From NCBI GenBank assembly GCA_021802775.1, contig JAJZRJ010000003.1:1-64000 (forward strand): a DNA stretch of 64,000 bases, given 5' to 3'. A program made the position numbers and the translations under genes. The stretch comes from Deltaproteobacteria bacterium (GTDB lineage: Bacteria; Desulfobacterota; Desulfobulbia; Desulfobulbales; Desulfurivibrionaceae). Below the pieces are notes generated by a model. The model was not told where the DNA came from. It searched no databases and saw only the letters and a list, made by a program, of their open reading frames with translations. Positions 14,367 through 23,088 of the stretch are shown here, piece by piece (position 1 is the stretch's first letter; each line of letters begins with the position of its first letter).

Positions 14367-16654
14367 AAGTCACCACCGCAGATAGCTGGCCCACGGCCGG
14401 CGAGATCGCCGAGGCCCTTGGGACGAAGAAACGGGCGGTCCAGCATCGCGCCACCAAGGAGAGATGGGCCTACAAAGAAGAGCCGTGCCGTGGCGGTCAG
14501 ATCCGGCGTTTCAACCCCGCCTCTCTACCCAAGGATGTGTGGCGACGGATCAAGGGCCACCGCGAGGCCCAGGCCATCGGCAAGGCCATCGCCACGGTGT
14601 CGCCGGCGTCGGTACCGGCACCAGTGGAAGACTCAGCCACCCCCGATCTTGCCAAGCTCAACCTGCCGGTGGCGGTGGGGCAGTTCCCCGCGAAACCGCC
14701 GGCCGCTCGCGCCATCACCGAGGCGCAGCGGGCAAAGGCCCTGGCCAAGGCGGATATCCTCAAGCTCTACACCGCCGCCATCGCCGCAGCACCAAGGGGC
14801 CAACAGGTAACTGCCCGCGACGAGTTCATCACCACCTACAACGCCGGCCTCGCCTGGCCCGCGCTCTTTACCCAGGTCGGACCGGTCCATTGGAAGACCA
14901 TCGAGGGCTGGAAGCAGCGGCTGAAAAATAGCCGGAACGACGCCTTTGCCCTGGCAGATACTCGCGGCGCCCACCACCGTGGCATGCATTACCGCCTTGC
15001 CGCTACACATACCGAAACCCTACTGGCCCATGCGTTGGTTCCCGGCAAGCGCAAGGTATCCGAGGCCATCCGCCTTACCCGCTCCACCATGGCGGCCCAG
15101 CGCATCGAATTGCCCTGCTCTGACGCCACCCTGTATAGATGGCTCGAAAACTGGAAGAGCCGCAATTTCGACCTCTGGGTGATGATCCGCGAAGGCCGCA
15201 AGGCATGGAGCGAGCAGTGCGAGCCGTACCTCATCTGCGACTACTCCAATATGGCGGTTGGCGATGCCCTGGTGGCCGACGGCCACCCGCTCAACTTCAG
15301 GATCATCAACCCCTGGACCGGCAAGGCCCAGAACCACATGACCCTGCTGCTCTTCTCGGACATGCTGAGCACCAAGCCGCTGGGCTGGGAGATCATGCCC
15401 ACCGAGAACACGGCGGCGATCCACGCGGCCCTGCGCCGGGCGATCATCGCCCTGGGCAAGATACCCAAGAAGGTCTACCTGGACAACGGCAAGGCGTTCC
15501 GTGGCGCGCACTTCAAGAGTGTGCGGAACTTCGACGAGGTCGGCTTCGAGGGGCTTTACAGCCGCCTCGGCATCGGGGTGAGCCACGCCATGCCCTACAA
15601 CGCCAAGGCAAAGCCCATCGAGCGCTTCTTCGAATCATTCGGCGAACTGGAGCGCCTGCTCTACCCGGTCTACACCGGCACCTCCATCGACCAGAAGCCG
15701 CCCCGGATGCACCGGGGGGAGCGGATGCACCGCGAGGCGCACGCCAAGGTATTCGGCGAGGAGTGCGCCATCACCATGGAGCAGGCCCATGTGGCCATTG
15801 CCGCCTGGTTTGACGAGTATTCGCGGCGGCCGAGCCGCAGCGAGCACCTTGCCGGCGCCACCCCGCAGGAGGTGTTCATGGCCGGCCGGGGGCCAGGGGT
15901 TGACCCGGCCGAACTCACCTTCCTGATGATGAGCATCGAGGGCAAGCGTATCCGCCGGGGGCAGATCACCCACAATGGCGGCATGATCTACCGGCACAAG
16001 GAGCTGTACGGGCAGGACCGCGAGGTTTCGATCCGTTACGACCTGCAAGACCCGTCGGTGATCTACGTCTACAACCCGGATGGCAGCTTCCTCTGCGCGG
16101 CGCCGCAGGCGGCCACGGTTGACCGGATGGCCGACCTGGTGGGCGACGAGGCGGTGGCGCGGCTGGCCGACGAGATGGGCAGCAAGCGCGGCCTGGAGAA
16201 ACAGACCACGGTTACAGCCAAGGCCATTCTGGAGCAGCATGTGCTGGTTGAGCACCGGCGGCAAATGGAGACCATCGGCGCCCTGCCGGCCCCTCTGGCC
16301 ACGGGCCGGAAGGAGAAGGTGCGGCAACTGCCGGCGCCGAAGATGACCGTGGAGGAGTGCGAGCGGAAGATTGCCGAGGCGGAAGAGGCGGGCCGGATGT
16401 TCGCGGAGCGCGAGGCGGCGGCCCTGGCCGAAGAGCTTATGGGCCTGAGCGAGGCGGACCGCTACGAGCGGATGATCGAGATGGAGATGAAGGGCGAACC
16501 GCTTACCCAGGAGCAGCGAGGGTTTTTGCGGGTCTATGAGCAGGGCGACGAATACCTGCGCAACGAGGATTACTGGACCAGCCGCCGCTCGGCGCTGGCC
16601 ATTCTGTATGGGCAAAAAGAAATGGCGGCTGATGACGCAGCCGCCAAAGAGTAA
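14363..16654 (+). CDS. Mu-type transposase (MuA homologue, DDE family)
   Basis: 763 residues. The N-terminus (WPTAGEIAEALGTKKRAVQHRATKERWAYKE) is the MuA winged-helix DNA-binding domain. Then come further end-binding helical domains and an RNase H-fold core with catalytic Asp306 (VADGHPLNF), Asp374 (YLDNGKAF) and Glu420 (KPIERFFESFGE). After a beta-barrel domain a long charged C-terminal tail (about 650-763) probably contacts the MuB-like ATPase and ClpX. It cuts phage ends and joins them to target DNA. All three catalytic residues are present, so it looks functional. Confidence 0.95.
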   Translation: MKVTTADSWPTAGEIAEALGTKKRAVQHRATKERWAYKEEPCRGGQIRRFNPASLPKDVWRRIKGHREAQAIGKAIATVSPASVPAPVEDSATPDLAKLNLPVAVGQFPAKPPAARAITEAQRAKALAKADILKLYTAAIAAAPRGQQVTARDEFITTYNAGLAWPALFTQVGPVHWKTIEGWKQRLKNSRNDAFALADTRGAHHRGMHYRLAATHTETLLAHALVPGKRKVSEAIRLTRSTMAAQRIELPCSDATLYRWLENWKSRNFDLWVMIREGRKAWSEQCEPYLICDYSNMAVGDALVADGHPLNFRIINPWTGKAQNHMTLLLFSDMLSTKPLGWEIMPTENTAAIHAALRRAIIALGKIPKKVYLDNGKAFRGAHFKSVRNFDEVGFEGLYSRLGIGVSHAMPYNAKAKPIERFFESFGELERLLYPVYTGTSIDQKPPRMHRGERMHREAHAKVFGEECAITMEQAHVAIAAWFDEYSRRPSRSEHLAGATPQEVFMAGRGPGVDPAELTFLMMSIEGKRIRRGQITHNGGMIYRHKELYGQDREVSIRYDLQDPSVIYVYNPDGSFLCAAPQAATVDRMADLVGDEAVARLADEMGSKRGLEKQTTVTAKAILEQHVLVEHRRQMETIGALPAPLATGRKEKVRQLPAPKMTVEECERKIAEAEEAGRMFAEREAAALAEELMGLSEADRYERMIEMEMKGEPLTQEQRGFLRVYEQGDEYLRNEDYWTSRRSALAILYGQKEMAADDAAAKE

Positions 16655-16678
16655 CCCCTCAACAACCAGCAAGGAGGT

Positions 16679-17404
16679 TTGATGAAAGAGATACGCGTTT
16701 CTCCGGTATTTGTCAACAAGGTTCGGAACGTCCGCAACTTCCAGGTCATGCTCGACGCCCTGATGCTGTCGGCCGGCGAGGGTAGGCTGGCGGCGGTGGT
16801 CGGCCCGGCCGGGCGCGGCAAGACCAGGACGGCCCAGTGGTACGCGGCCAACAACGGCTGCGCCTTTGTGCGCTGCCTCTCTATCTGGCGGCACAGCGAG
16901 CTGGGGTTCTTGCAGGCCCTGTGCCGCGAGCTTGGGGTTAAGGAAGTCCACCACCGCAAAAACCCGGCCTTTCTGGCGGTGATGGACGCGCTCAACAAAC
17001 AGGAGGGCCGACCGGTCTTTATCGAGGAGATCGAGAAGCTGCCCAGGCTGCATCTTGAATTGGTCCGCGACCTCTCGGACCTTTCCAGCGCCCCGTTCGT
17101 GCTGATCGGCGAGGAGGAGCTGGAGGGCCACCTGAAGCCGATCCGCCGCATGTGGAACCGTTGCTTCCAGCTCCTGCAATTCGAGGCCCTGGACGTGGCG
17201 GACACCATGGTCTTTGTCCAGGCCGCCTCGGGGCTCAACCTGCCGGGCGATGTCGCGGACCTGCTGCACCAAAGCGCCGCGGGCTGCTTCCGGGTCATTA
17301 AGCGCGACCTACAGAATCTGGCCAACATCATGAACGCCAAGCGGGCCGCCGCGCCCACCCTGGAAATGGCCAAGCTGGCGATCAAGCAGAGTTTGAGGGG
17401 GTGA
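16679..17404 (+). CDS. MuB-type AAA ATPase, transposition target-capture protein
   Basis: 241 residues with Walker A GPAGRGKT (41-48) and Walker B VFIEEIEK (112-119). Order after the transposase and size fit MuB/TnsC-like ATPases, which pick target DNA, stimulate the transposase and give target immunity. It lacks the N-terminal HTH of Mu MuB, beginning with VSPVFVNKVRNV, as in the shorter B proteins of many Mu-like phages. AAGGAGG is 8 bp upstream of the ATG. Confidence 0.9.
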   Translation: MMKEIRVSPVFVNKVRNVRNFQVMLDALMLSAGEGRLAAVVGPAGRGKTRTAQWYAANNGCAFVRCLSIWRHSELGFLQALCRELGVKEVHHRKNPAFLAVMDALNKQEGRPVFIEEIEKLPRLHLELVRDLSDLSSAPFVLIGEEELEGHLKPIRRMWNRCFQLLQFEALDVADTMVFVQAASGLNLPGDVADLLHQSAAGCFRVIKRDLQNLANIMNAKRAAAPTLEMAKLAIKQSLRG

Positions 17405-17409
17405 GGGCC

Positions 17410-17982
17410 ATGGCGCACGAATCATTCGCGGGCAGGGTGCTCGACACCCTCGCCAGGCTGGCGGCGAAGTCCACGGCCGGGCTGGTCCATGTTGACGACA
17501 TTTCCAGCGCCCTGATGGTGCAGACCAGGGCGCAGCACAAGCAGGTGCTCAACGCGCTCTCCGACCTTTACCAGGCCGGGCGGATCACGCGGGAGCGGCA
17601 AGGGGTCTATGCGCTGGCGGACGGCAAGCGCAGGCCCGACAAGCGCGAGGTGATGTGGCGGCTCTTGAGGATGCGTAAGCGGGTCACCGTCGCCGACTTG
17701 GTGGAGCTGGCCGGGGTCTCGCGGGAGTATGCCAAGGAGTGGCTCCAGATGCTTGGCAATCGCGGCATCGCCCGCCGCATTCCCCAGCCGAACAACCAGC
17801 CGCACGTCTGGCAACTGGTCAACGACACCGTGGCCATGCCGGTGGACGAGGAAAAGGCGGCAGAGCTGCGCGAGTTGCGGCTCCGCAAGAGAAAACAGGC
17901 CATGGCCGACCTGCTGGCGGCGCGGGAGCTGATCGGCAAGGCGTGCCTGGCCATCAACGAGATGGAGGCTGGCCATGAATAA
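17410..17982 (+). CDS. phage HTH protein, function unknown
   Basis: About 190 residues. The ATG at 17410 has GGGGGTGAGG upstream; a GTG at 17401 overlapping the previous stop is possible. Two winged-helix-like segments are suggested: VDDISSALMVQTRAQHKQVLNALSDLYQAGRITRER and VADLVELAGVSREYAKEWLQMLGNRGIARR. A C-terminal Arg/Lys-rich helix follows. It lies directly after the MuB gene and probably regulates or assists replication. Confidence 0.75.
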   Translation: MAHESFAGRVLDTLARLAAKSTAGLVHVDDISSALMVQTRAQHKQVLNALSDLYQAGRITRERQGVYALADGKRRPDKREVMWRLLRMRKRVTVADLVELAGVSREYAKEWLQMLGNRGIARRIPQPNNQPHVWQLVNDTVAMPVDEEKAAELRELRLRKRKQAMADLLAARELIGKACLAINEMEAGHE

Positions 17983-18433
17983 TAGCGCGAAGGTGGTTGG
18001 CATAGGGCAGGCGGCCAGGAAGCGGGAACGCCTGCAAGAGGTGGCCAAGACGTTTATCGAGGACGTGACCTATGTGAAGGTGCTGCTCGGGCGCACCCTG
18101 GCGCCAGCGGTTGGCCGCGAGGTGCTTGATACCCTGGATAAGATCGGGGAGGCGGCGGAATATTTCTATCTTGGCAAGGAGCCGGCTACCAGAGATGCCA
18201 CGCCACGCCGGGCTGCGGATCGTTATCACCAGGGCATGTCCAGCACCCTGAATGTGGTGGCGAAAAAGCTGGCCGAGGTGCTTGCCGCCGACAGGCCCAC
18301 CGTCAAGGAGTTATCTGATGTGGCCATGCTGCTTGGGTTTGGTGTTGACGCCATCCACAACTACTTGGCGGCGGTGGATATTGAGCGGGAAATCGAACTG
18401 GCCAATGGCCAGCAATCAATACTGGAGGATTGA
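17975..18433 (+). CDS. hypothetical phage protein
   Basis: 152 residues, mostly predicted helix, no recognised domain. Segments such as VKVLLGRTLAPAVGREVLDTLDKIGEAAEYF suggest a helical bundle. ATG at 17975 overlaps the preceding gene by 8 bp; the next gene starts 2 bp after its stop. Position fits early functions between MuB and the DUF3164 gene. Confidence 0.7.
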   Translation: MNNSAKVVGIGQAARKRERLQEVAKTFIEDVTYVKVLLGRTLAPAVGREVLDTLDKIGEAAEYFYLGKEPATRDATPRRAADRYHQGMSSTLNVVAKKLAEVLAADRPTVKELSDVAMLLGFGVDAIHNYLAAVDIEREIELANGQQSILED

Positions 18434-18435
18434 CC

Positions 18436-18825
18436 ATGGGACAATGCACAGTGCTGTACCGGCCGCCGCAAGGGCCGGCGGATGTCGGCGAGACGGCCCG
18501 GCGGATCATCGACGACGTGCTCACGGTGCAGGCCGCGGTGGGATCGATGCACACAGCCCGCACCGAAACGGAACAGGCGCTCGTCAGCATCCAGCGGCAA
18601 GCCAGGATGCTGCTGCGGGCAGAGACGGCCAACAACCTCGGGGCGGATGCCCAGCCGGTTGACCGGCTCGATGGCTTGGTGGAGCTGGTCACCCGGCTGG
18701 AGCGGGGCGAGCCGATCCGGCACAACGAGTTGCGTCAGACCCTGGTTACCCTGGAGGTGGCCTCGGCCAAGATCAAGCGCTATCTCGCGGAGGCCGGGAA
18801 TGGAGTGGCTCACCCTGCTGCGTAA
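18436..18825 (+). CDS. hypothetical phage protein
   Basis: 129 residues from ATG 18436, with GGAGG 8 bp upstream. Predicted helical, with a central VSIQRQARMLLRAETANNLGADAQPVDRLDGLVELVTRLERGE. No family recognised. It overlaps the following gene by 26 bp, typical of a compact phage operon. Confidence 0.65.
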   Translation: MGQCTVLYRPPQGPADVGETARRIIDDVLTVQAAVGSMHTARTETEQALVSIQRQARMLLRAETANNLGADAQPVDRLDGLVELVTRLERGEPIRHNELRQTLVTLEVASAKIKRYLAEAGNGVAHPAA

Positions 18826-19588
18826 GGCGGTGCGGGCCGAGGGCGGCCAGGCGGCCGTGGGTCGCAAGCTCGGCTATAGCCCCGCCACCATCAGCTTGGC
18901 TTTGAATGGCAACTACAACGGCGGCACCGAGGCGATTGAGCGCAAGGTGCTGGAAATCTACGGAGGGAAGACAATGCAAGACAAGCCAGTGCCAGAGGGC
19001 TACATGCGCAACGGCGTGGGCAATCTGGTGCCAATCGACGCCATCAAGGAGATCGATCTGGTCAGGGACGGCTTTGTCCGTCAGGTAGCGACCAAGGCCA
19101 AGGAGTTCAGCGCCTCGCTGCACGCCTACAAGGAGGGCATGGCCGGCGACATCCAGGCATTCCTGGAGATGAGCGCCGAGAAGTACGGCGCCGACCTGGG
19201 GGGCGCACGCGGCAACCTGACCCTGACCTGCTTCGACGGCCAGTACAAGGTGATGCGCTGCGTGGCCGACCGGCTGGAGTTCAACGAGCAGCTCCATGCG
19301 GCCAAGGCGTTGATCGACCAGTGCCTGCGGGAATGGACCTTTGGCGGCGACTCTCGGGTGCGGGCGCTCATCGACCAGGCATTCCAGGTGGACAAAAAGG
19401 GCCGGATCAACACCAAGCGCATCCTCGCGCTGCGCCAGCTCAAGATCGAGGACGCGACCTGGCAGCGGGCTATGGAGGCCATCGGCGACGCGGTAACGAT
19501 CACCGGCTCCTCCACCTATTACCGGGTCTACGAGCGGGACGAGAAGGGCGAGTACCAGCAGATCGCGCTGGATTTCTCGGCGGTGTGA
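18800..19588 (+). CDS. DUF3164 phage protein with N-terminal HTH extension
   Basis: 262 residues from ATG 18800. Residues 1-58 form a small HTH (AVGRKLGYSPATISLALNG), like XRE-type early proteins. From residue 59 (MQDKPVPEGYMRNGVGNLVP) the sequence is the DUF3164 family common in Mu-like phages (AKEFSASLHAYKEGMAGDIQAF, EKYGADLGGARGNLTLTCFDG, INTKRILALRQL). ATG 18974 has a strong GGAGGG upstream and would give DUF3164 alone (204 residues). So this is either a fusion or two products from one frame. Molecular function is not known. Confidence 0.8.
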   Translation: MEWLTLLRKAVRAEGGQAAVGRKLGYSPATISLALNGNYNGGTEAIERKVLEIYGGKTMQDKPVPEGYMRNGVGNLVPIDAIKEIDLVRDGFVRQVATKAKEFSASLHAYKEGMAGDIQAFLEMSAEKYGADLGGARGNLTLTCFDGQYKVMRCVADRLEFNEQLHAAKALIDQCLREWTFGGDSRVRALIDQAFQVDKKGRINTKRILALRQLKIEDATWQRAMEAIGDAVTITGSSTYYRVYERDEKGEYQQIALDFSAV

Positions 19589-19591
19589 GCC

Positions 19592-19747
19592 ATGGCTGAA
19601 TTTATCCACTACATCGCCAAGGTGCTGGAGCTGTTGAGCCTGGTATTCCTTTGCGGCATGGCTTTTACCGCTGGCCAGCGGGCATTCTCCACCCTCTTCC
19701 CCAGGGCGCCGCTCACCATCACCTATACGGCGGAAAAGCAAAAATAA
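19592..19747 (+). CDS. small single-span membrane protein
   Basis: 51 residues beginning MAEFIHYIAKVLELLSLVFL, with one hydrophobic segment at about 12-27 and a short polar tail ending AEKQK. Starts 3 bp after the DUF3164 stop. Unknown function. Confidence 0.55.
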   Translation: MAEFIHYIAKVLELLSLVFLCGMAFTAGQRAFSTLFPRAPLTITYTAEKQK

Positions 19748-19836
19748 CCGTGCGAAACCGGGGCGCAAGCCCTGGTCATCCAGGCGTGGCGGCCTGGGTC
19801 TGATGATGCAGCCAATAACGAGGAGGATCTGGCACC

Positions 19837-20589
19837 GTGAGCAACGAGAAAATTTCGAGGCGATCATGGACCCTGCCCGAGCAGAAGGTGGTGCGGGAAC
19901 ATTACGCCACCGGCGGGGCCAGGGCGTGCCGTGCCCTGCTGCCACACCGGAGCGAGGGCGCCATCCATCAGCAGGCGATCAAAATAGGCATCCGGTCCGC
20001 GCGGCAACAGCGGCCATCCCGGCCGTGGCCTGTGGATGCGGAGATGGACCGTCATATCGTGGAGTGTTACCGCAACCATCCGGAACGGGGCGCGGTGAAT
20101 CGCTTAGCAGCCAGACTTGGCCGTCCGGTCTGGTGGGTGAAAAAACGCGCAGTGGTCCTGGGGGTCACGATCCGGCTCACGAAAGAGCCGGCTTGGAGCG
20201 CCGCGGAGATCGAGTTGCTGCGCAAACATGCTCACAAAACCCCTGAAGTTATCCGGCGCATCTTTACCAAGCACGGCTTCCGCCGCACCCCCACAGCCAT
20301 CGTGGTGAAGCGCTGCCGGCTGCAACTGGACACCATTGATTACGACCACTACACGGCGCGTCAACTGGCCGCCGAGTTCGGGGTTGATCCCACCACTGTC
20401 TCTGCATGGATCGAGCGGGGGTGGCTCAAGGCTACCCGCCGTGGCACGGCCCGCAACGAGGCTCAAGGCGGCGACCACTGGTGGATCAAGCGTAAAGATG
20501 TGCGGGAGTTCATCGCCGAGAACGCCGGCGTGATCGATCTCCGTAAGGTGGATAAGGTGTGGTTCATCGACCTATTGGTGAGCCCATGA
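19837..20589 (+). CDS. phage protein with repeated SANT/HTH-like segments
   Basis: 250 residues, GTG start at 19837 with GAGGAGG upstream. Three similar helical segments are seen: RSWTLPEQKVVREHYATGG, then WPVDAEMDRHIVECYRNHP and PAWSAAEIELLRKHAHKTP; each opens with W and acidic residues like SANT/Myb repeats. A later HTH (YTARQLAAEFGVDPTTVSAWIERGW) is MerR/excisionase-like. Likely a DNA-binding regulator of the middle region. Overlaps the next gene by 4 bp. Confidence 0.75.
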   Translation: MSNEKISRRSWTLPEQKVVREHYATGGARACRALLPHRSEGAIHQQAIKIGIRSARQQRPSRPWPVDAEMDRHIVECYRNHPERGAVNRLAARLGRPVWWVKKRAVVLGVTIRLTKEPAWSAAEIELLRKHAHKTPEVIRRIFTKHGFRRTPTAIVVKRCRLQLDTIDYDHYTARQLAAEFGVDPTTVSAWIERGWLKATRRGTARNEAQGGDHWWIKRKDVREFIAENAGVIDLRKVDKVWFIDLLVSP

Positions 20590-20804
20590 GTACCGATCCG
20601 GCAGAGCACGAGCAGCAGGAAGAGGATCGCCCGTACCGGCCGAAGCCGAGAGCCGTGAAGCTCCAACCGGCCGACCGGGAGCCGCGCCACCCTTGCCCGG
20701 CGTACCCGCCCGTAGGGCTCATGGCTGGCGCCACCATCGGGTGGTGCCGCAGGAGCCGAGGCAAGCTCGCGGCCTGCGCCAAATGCGAATGGAGGAATGT
20801 GTGA
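20586..20804 (+). CDS. small hypothetical protein with a Cys pair
   Basis: 72 residues, ATG 20586 overlapping the previous stop. Pro/Arg-rich first half, then GLMAGATIGWCRRSRGKLAACAKCEW. CAKC near the C-terminus may bind metal. Unrecognised. Confidence 0.6.
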   Translation: MSTDPAEHEQQEEDRPYRPKPRAVKLQPADREPRHPCPAYPPVGLMAGATIGWCRRSRGKLAACAKCEWRNV

Positions 20805-20902
20805 TGAGCTGTCGAGCCGCAGCCCTGCTCGTGATTGGCGCCGCCTGGGTGCTCTACGGCTATCTGCGAAACGATCGGCCAGCCGACCGGCGGCAACGAT
20901 GA
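20804..20902 (+). CDS. very small membrane protein
   Basis: 32 residues, MSCRAAALLVIGAAWVLYGY then a charged tail. The ATG overlaps the upstream stop (TGATG) and the stop overlaps the next ATG, so translational coupling supports it being real. One membrane span. Confidence 0.5.
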   Translation: MSCRAAALLVIGAAWVLYGYLRNDRPADRRQR

Positions 20903-21189
20903 ATACCTGGTGCCGGGGCGGTTACTGCGAGATGTGCCCGGCCAAAATACAACGAGAGTGCGACATGACACCGATTGAGAGAATTGACCATATCGAACAA
21001 TGCCTGGTCCGTATGCGGCCGACCATGGGATACGAGCTGGACGGCGCGGCCGAGATCAGAAAAGAGCTGGCCACCCTGCGGGAGATCTTCGGCCGGCTGG
21101 ATCGCATGATCGAAGGTGCTGCCGGCATCGGGCAGCGGGCCACGGAAGCCATGACCCTCGACGCGCTGAGTGGTGACACATGCGGCTGA
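20899..21189 (+). CDS. hypothetical phage protein
   Basis: 96 residues. The first 25 contain four Cys (MNTWCRGGYCEMCPAKIQRE, then C), suggesting a metal site. The rest is a helix (IEQCLVRMRP, AAEIRKELATLREIFGRLDRMI). ATG start overlaps the upstream gene by 4 bp. Unrecognised. Confidence 0.6.
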   Translation: MNTWCRGGYCEMCPAKIQRECDMTPIERIDHIEQCLVRMRPTMGYELDGAAEIRKELATLREIFGRLDRMIEGAAGIGQRATEAMTLDALSGDTCG

Positions 21190-21668
21190 TCTGCCCTGGT
21201 TGTGGGCTGACTGCCTCGGCCGAGGCGTGGCTCAATGATGCCGAGGCCCGCGAGCTGTTGCTGGCGGTGGCCAAGCTGGCGGCCCCGCTGCCCGAGGCCG
21301 TGCTGCCGTACCTGGGGCTCTTCCGGCCGGAGCAGAAGGCGCTCACCTGGAAAAAGGCCAAACGGCTGGTGGCCGAGCTGGTGCAGCTCACCGGCGCCGG
21401 CCACGTGCAGGTGCAGGGCAAGCCGGCGCGGCCGTGCCCGCCGAAGCTGTGGGCCGAGGCCATGGGCCAGATGGTGGAACGGCGCGACAAGATCACCAGG
21501 CCGATGCCGAATCACAACTACCTGCGGCAGATCGCCTGGCAGCTTGCCGACCAGGCAGACAGCCAGGCGGAGCGGACTCGCACCGAGCAGATAATGGCCG
21601 GCAACTACCAACGGCCGAGCGTTGCCAGCAGCAACCCGCTGGCCGAACTGATGGGGTACGACGAATGA
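21180..21668 (+). CDS. hypothetical phage protein with N-terminal CxxC
   Basis: 162 residues starting MRLICPGCGLTASAEAWLND, then helical (ELLLAVAKLAAPLPEAVLPYLGLF). A basic patch KPARPCPPKLWAEAMGQMVERRDKI follows. Related small proteins occur upstream of gemA in Mu-like phages; role unknown. It overlaps the next gene by 4 bp. Confidence 0.7.
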   Translation: MRLICPGCGLTASAEAWLNDAEARELLLAVAKLAAPLPEAVLPYLGLFRPEQKALTWKKAKRLVAELVQLTGAGHVQVQGKPARPCPPKLWAEAMGQMVERRDKITRPMPNHNYLRQIAWQLADQADSQAERTRTEQIMAGNYQRPSVASSNPLAELMGYDE

Positions 21669-21853
21669 ACTATCTGGTCTCGTTTGCAGGATGTGTGGTC
21701 CTCACTGTGCTATCGGCGCTAGGCGATTCCCCACACACCAAGTGCCTGATTGTGAGCGACGTCAACGTCGCAATCTGGCTGTGGGTCGCTTGGGTGGCGG
21801 ACACGAAGCGGCGGGGTATCGACATCAATCTGACCATTCGTCGCGGTGAATGA
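21665..21853 (+). CDS. small two-span membrane protein
   Basis: 62 residues. Hydrophobic stretches MNYLVSFAGCVVLTVLSAL and VNVAIWLWVAWVAD, with a charged end RRGIDINLTIRRGE. ATG 21665 overlaps the upstream TGA. Unknown. Confidence 0.55.
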   Translation: MNYLVSFAGCVVLTVLSALGDSPHTKCLIVSDVNVAIWLWVAWVADTKRRGIDINLTIRRGE

Positions 21854-22310
21854 TATGCCGAGCGCCGCCGATCTTGCCAAAATTCACATCGCCAAGAAGG
21901 AGCTGGGCCTCACCGACGAGGCGTACCGCGACATCTTGCGGACGCATTTCCGTGTGGAGAGCGCCAAAGACCTGGCGCCCAAGCAGGTGATCGTGCTGCT
22001 CAACAAGTTCCGCGCCAAGGGCTGGAAGCCAAAGCAGGGCGCCGTGGTAAAGCACGGTCGCACCGGCACGCGCCGCAAGGCCGACAACTTCATCCAGATA
22101 CAGCCCGGCCCGGCGGCACGGCAGCAGCGCTACGCCCTGGCCCTCTGGAACGCCCTGGGCTATGACGTGGACAAGCTCCACACCCGCTGCAAAAAGCAGT
22201 TCGGCGTGGACCGCTTCGAGTGGCTGACCGAACATGACCACCTGCACATCCTCATCACCGATCTCCAGCAGCGGTGCTGGAATGCAGGCATCGACCCGGA
22301 GCCGCAATGA
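21846..22310 (+). CDS. GemA/gp16-like regulatory protein (DUF1018)
   Basis: 154 residues from GTG 21846 (an ATG at 21855 is possible). The signature IHIAKKELGLTDEAYRDILR is characteristic of the Mu gp16 family, and the C-terminal half RQQRYALALWNALGYDVDKL completes it. In Mu, GemA modulates host gene expression and DNA topology. It is immediately upstream of the Mor-like activator, as in Mu. Confidence 0.92.
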   Translation: MNDMPSAADLAKIHIAKKELGLTDEAYRDILRTHFRVESAKDLAPKQVIVLLNKFRAKGWKPKQGAVVKHGRTGTRRKADNFIQIQPGPAARQQRYALALWNALGYDVDKLHTRCKKQFGVDRFEWLTEHDHLHILITDLQQRCWNAGIDPEPQ

Positions 22311-22642
22311 ACGCCATCGCCAAAGAGCTACCGGCAGAAGTAATGCCGGCCCTTGAAGAGCTGCCTGGCGACCTGCGGCTGATCGCCGAGGTGATCGGCG
22401 TGGAGGCGACCATGAAACTGGCCAAGGCATTCGGCGGCACCCCGCTCTATATCGTCAAGATCGACGCTTTTACCCGCCGCCTGCGGGACAAGGCTTTTCG
22501 TGAGGAGTTCGACCGCCGCACGGCTCAAGGCGAGACCGCCACCGCCGTGGTGCGGGACATCGCCCGCCGCCGGGATATGTGCGAGCGCCAACTATGGAAC
22601 ATCATCAACGCGCCGGATGAGCGCCAGATGAGGATGTGGTGA
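22307..22642 (+). CDS. Mor-family middle-operon transcription activator
   Basis: 111 residues from ATG 22307. LPGDLRLIAEVIGVEATMKLAKAFGG followed by PLYIVK is the Mor/C dimerisation domain, and the C-terminus EETATAVVRDIARRRDMCERQLWNIIN-like segment is the DNA-binding HTH. In Mu, Mor activates the middle promoter that leads to late expression. Overlaps gemA by 4 bp. Its target here may lie in the 24580-24740 gap. Confidence 0.88.
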   Translation: MNAIAKELPAEVMPALEELPGDLRLIAEVIGVEATMKLAKAFGGTPLYIVKIDAFTRRLRDKAFREEFDRRTAQGETATAVVRDIARRRDMCERQLWNIINAPDERQMRMW

Positions 22643-22659
22643 TGGGTCGGGCGAGGAGT

Positions 22660-23088
22660 TTAATCCTTCGCGGTCAGCTTTTTCTCGACCATGTCCAGCA
22701 AAGGGAGAACCTTTGGGCAGTCGGCGCCGTTGCCCCCGCAGTAAACGCAGATGAAGGCGCAATCCGCTGCCTGGATCAGGCTGATTTTGTCAAGACGCGG
22801 GGAGGCCCACGGAGAGATCGCCATCGCCTGCTGCCGAATCGCCGCGGCCCGATCTCTGTAAGAGCGGTATTCAGCCACACATTCACGCCGTTCATTCATG
22901 TTGTTGATGTTGTACTTTTTAGGGATGGCTACTCCAGCCCGGTGGATCGCCCGAAGATCCTTTGCCATCTGTGTGAATGCAGCCTCCGCTTCTTTAGCTT
23001 TCTTGATTTCTGCCTCGGTGGCCGCCAAGGCAGCCCCGGACCAGAGCAGGAAAACGGCAACGGCAACAAGGCATTTAAAGAGCTTCAT
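22660..23088 (-). CDS. secreted Cys-containing protein, possible lysogenic-conversion gene
   Basis: 142 residues from ATG 23088 with AAAGGAGG upstream. A clear signal peptide MKLFKCLVAVAVFLLWSGAALA (cut after ALA) is followed by a charged helix (TEAEIKKAKEAEAAFTQMAK) and a C-terminal Cys cluster (CAFICVYCGGNGADC). It is on the strand opposite to the surrounding lytic genes, so it can be expressed in the lysogen. No family recognised. Confidence 0.75.
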   Translation of the reverse strand: MKLFKCLVAVAVFLLWSGAALAATEAEIKKAKEAEAAFTQMAKDLRAIHRAGVAIPKKYNINNMNERRECVAEYRSYRDRAAAIRQQAMAISPWASPRLDKISLIQAADCAFICVYCGGNGADCPKVLPLLDMVEKKLTAKD

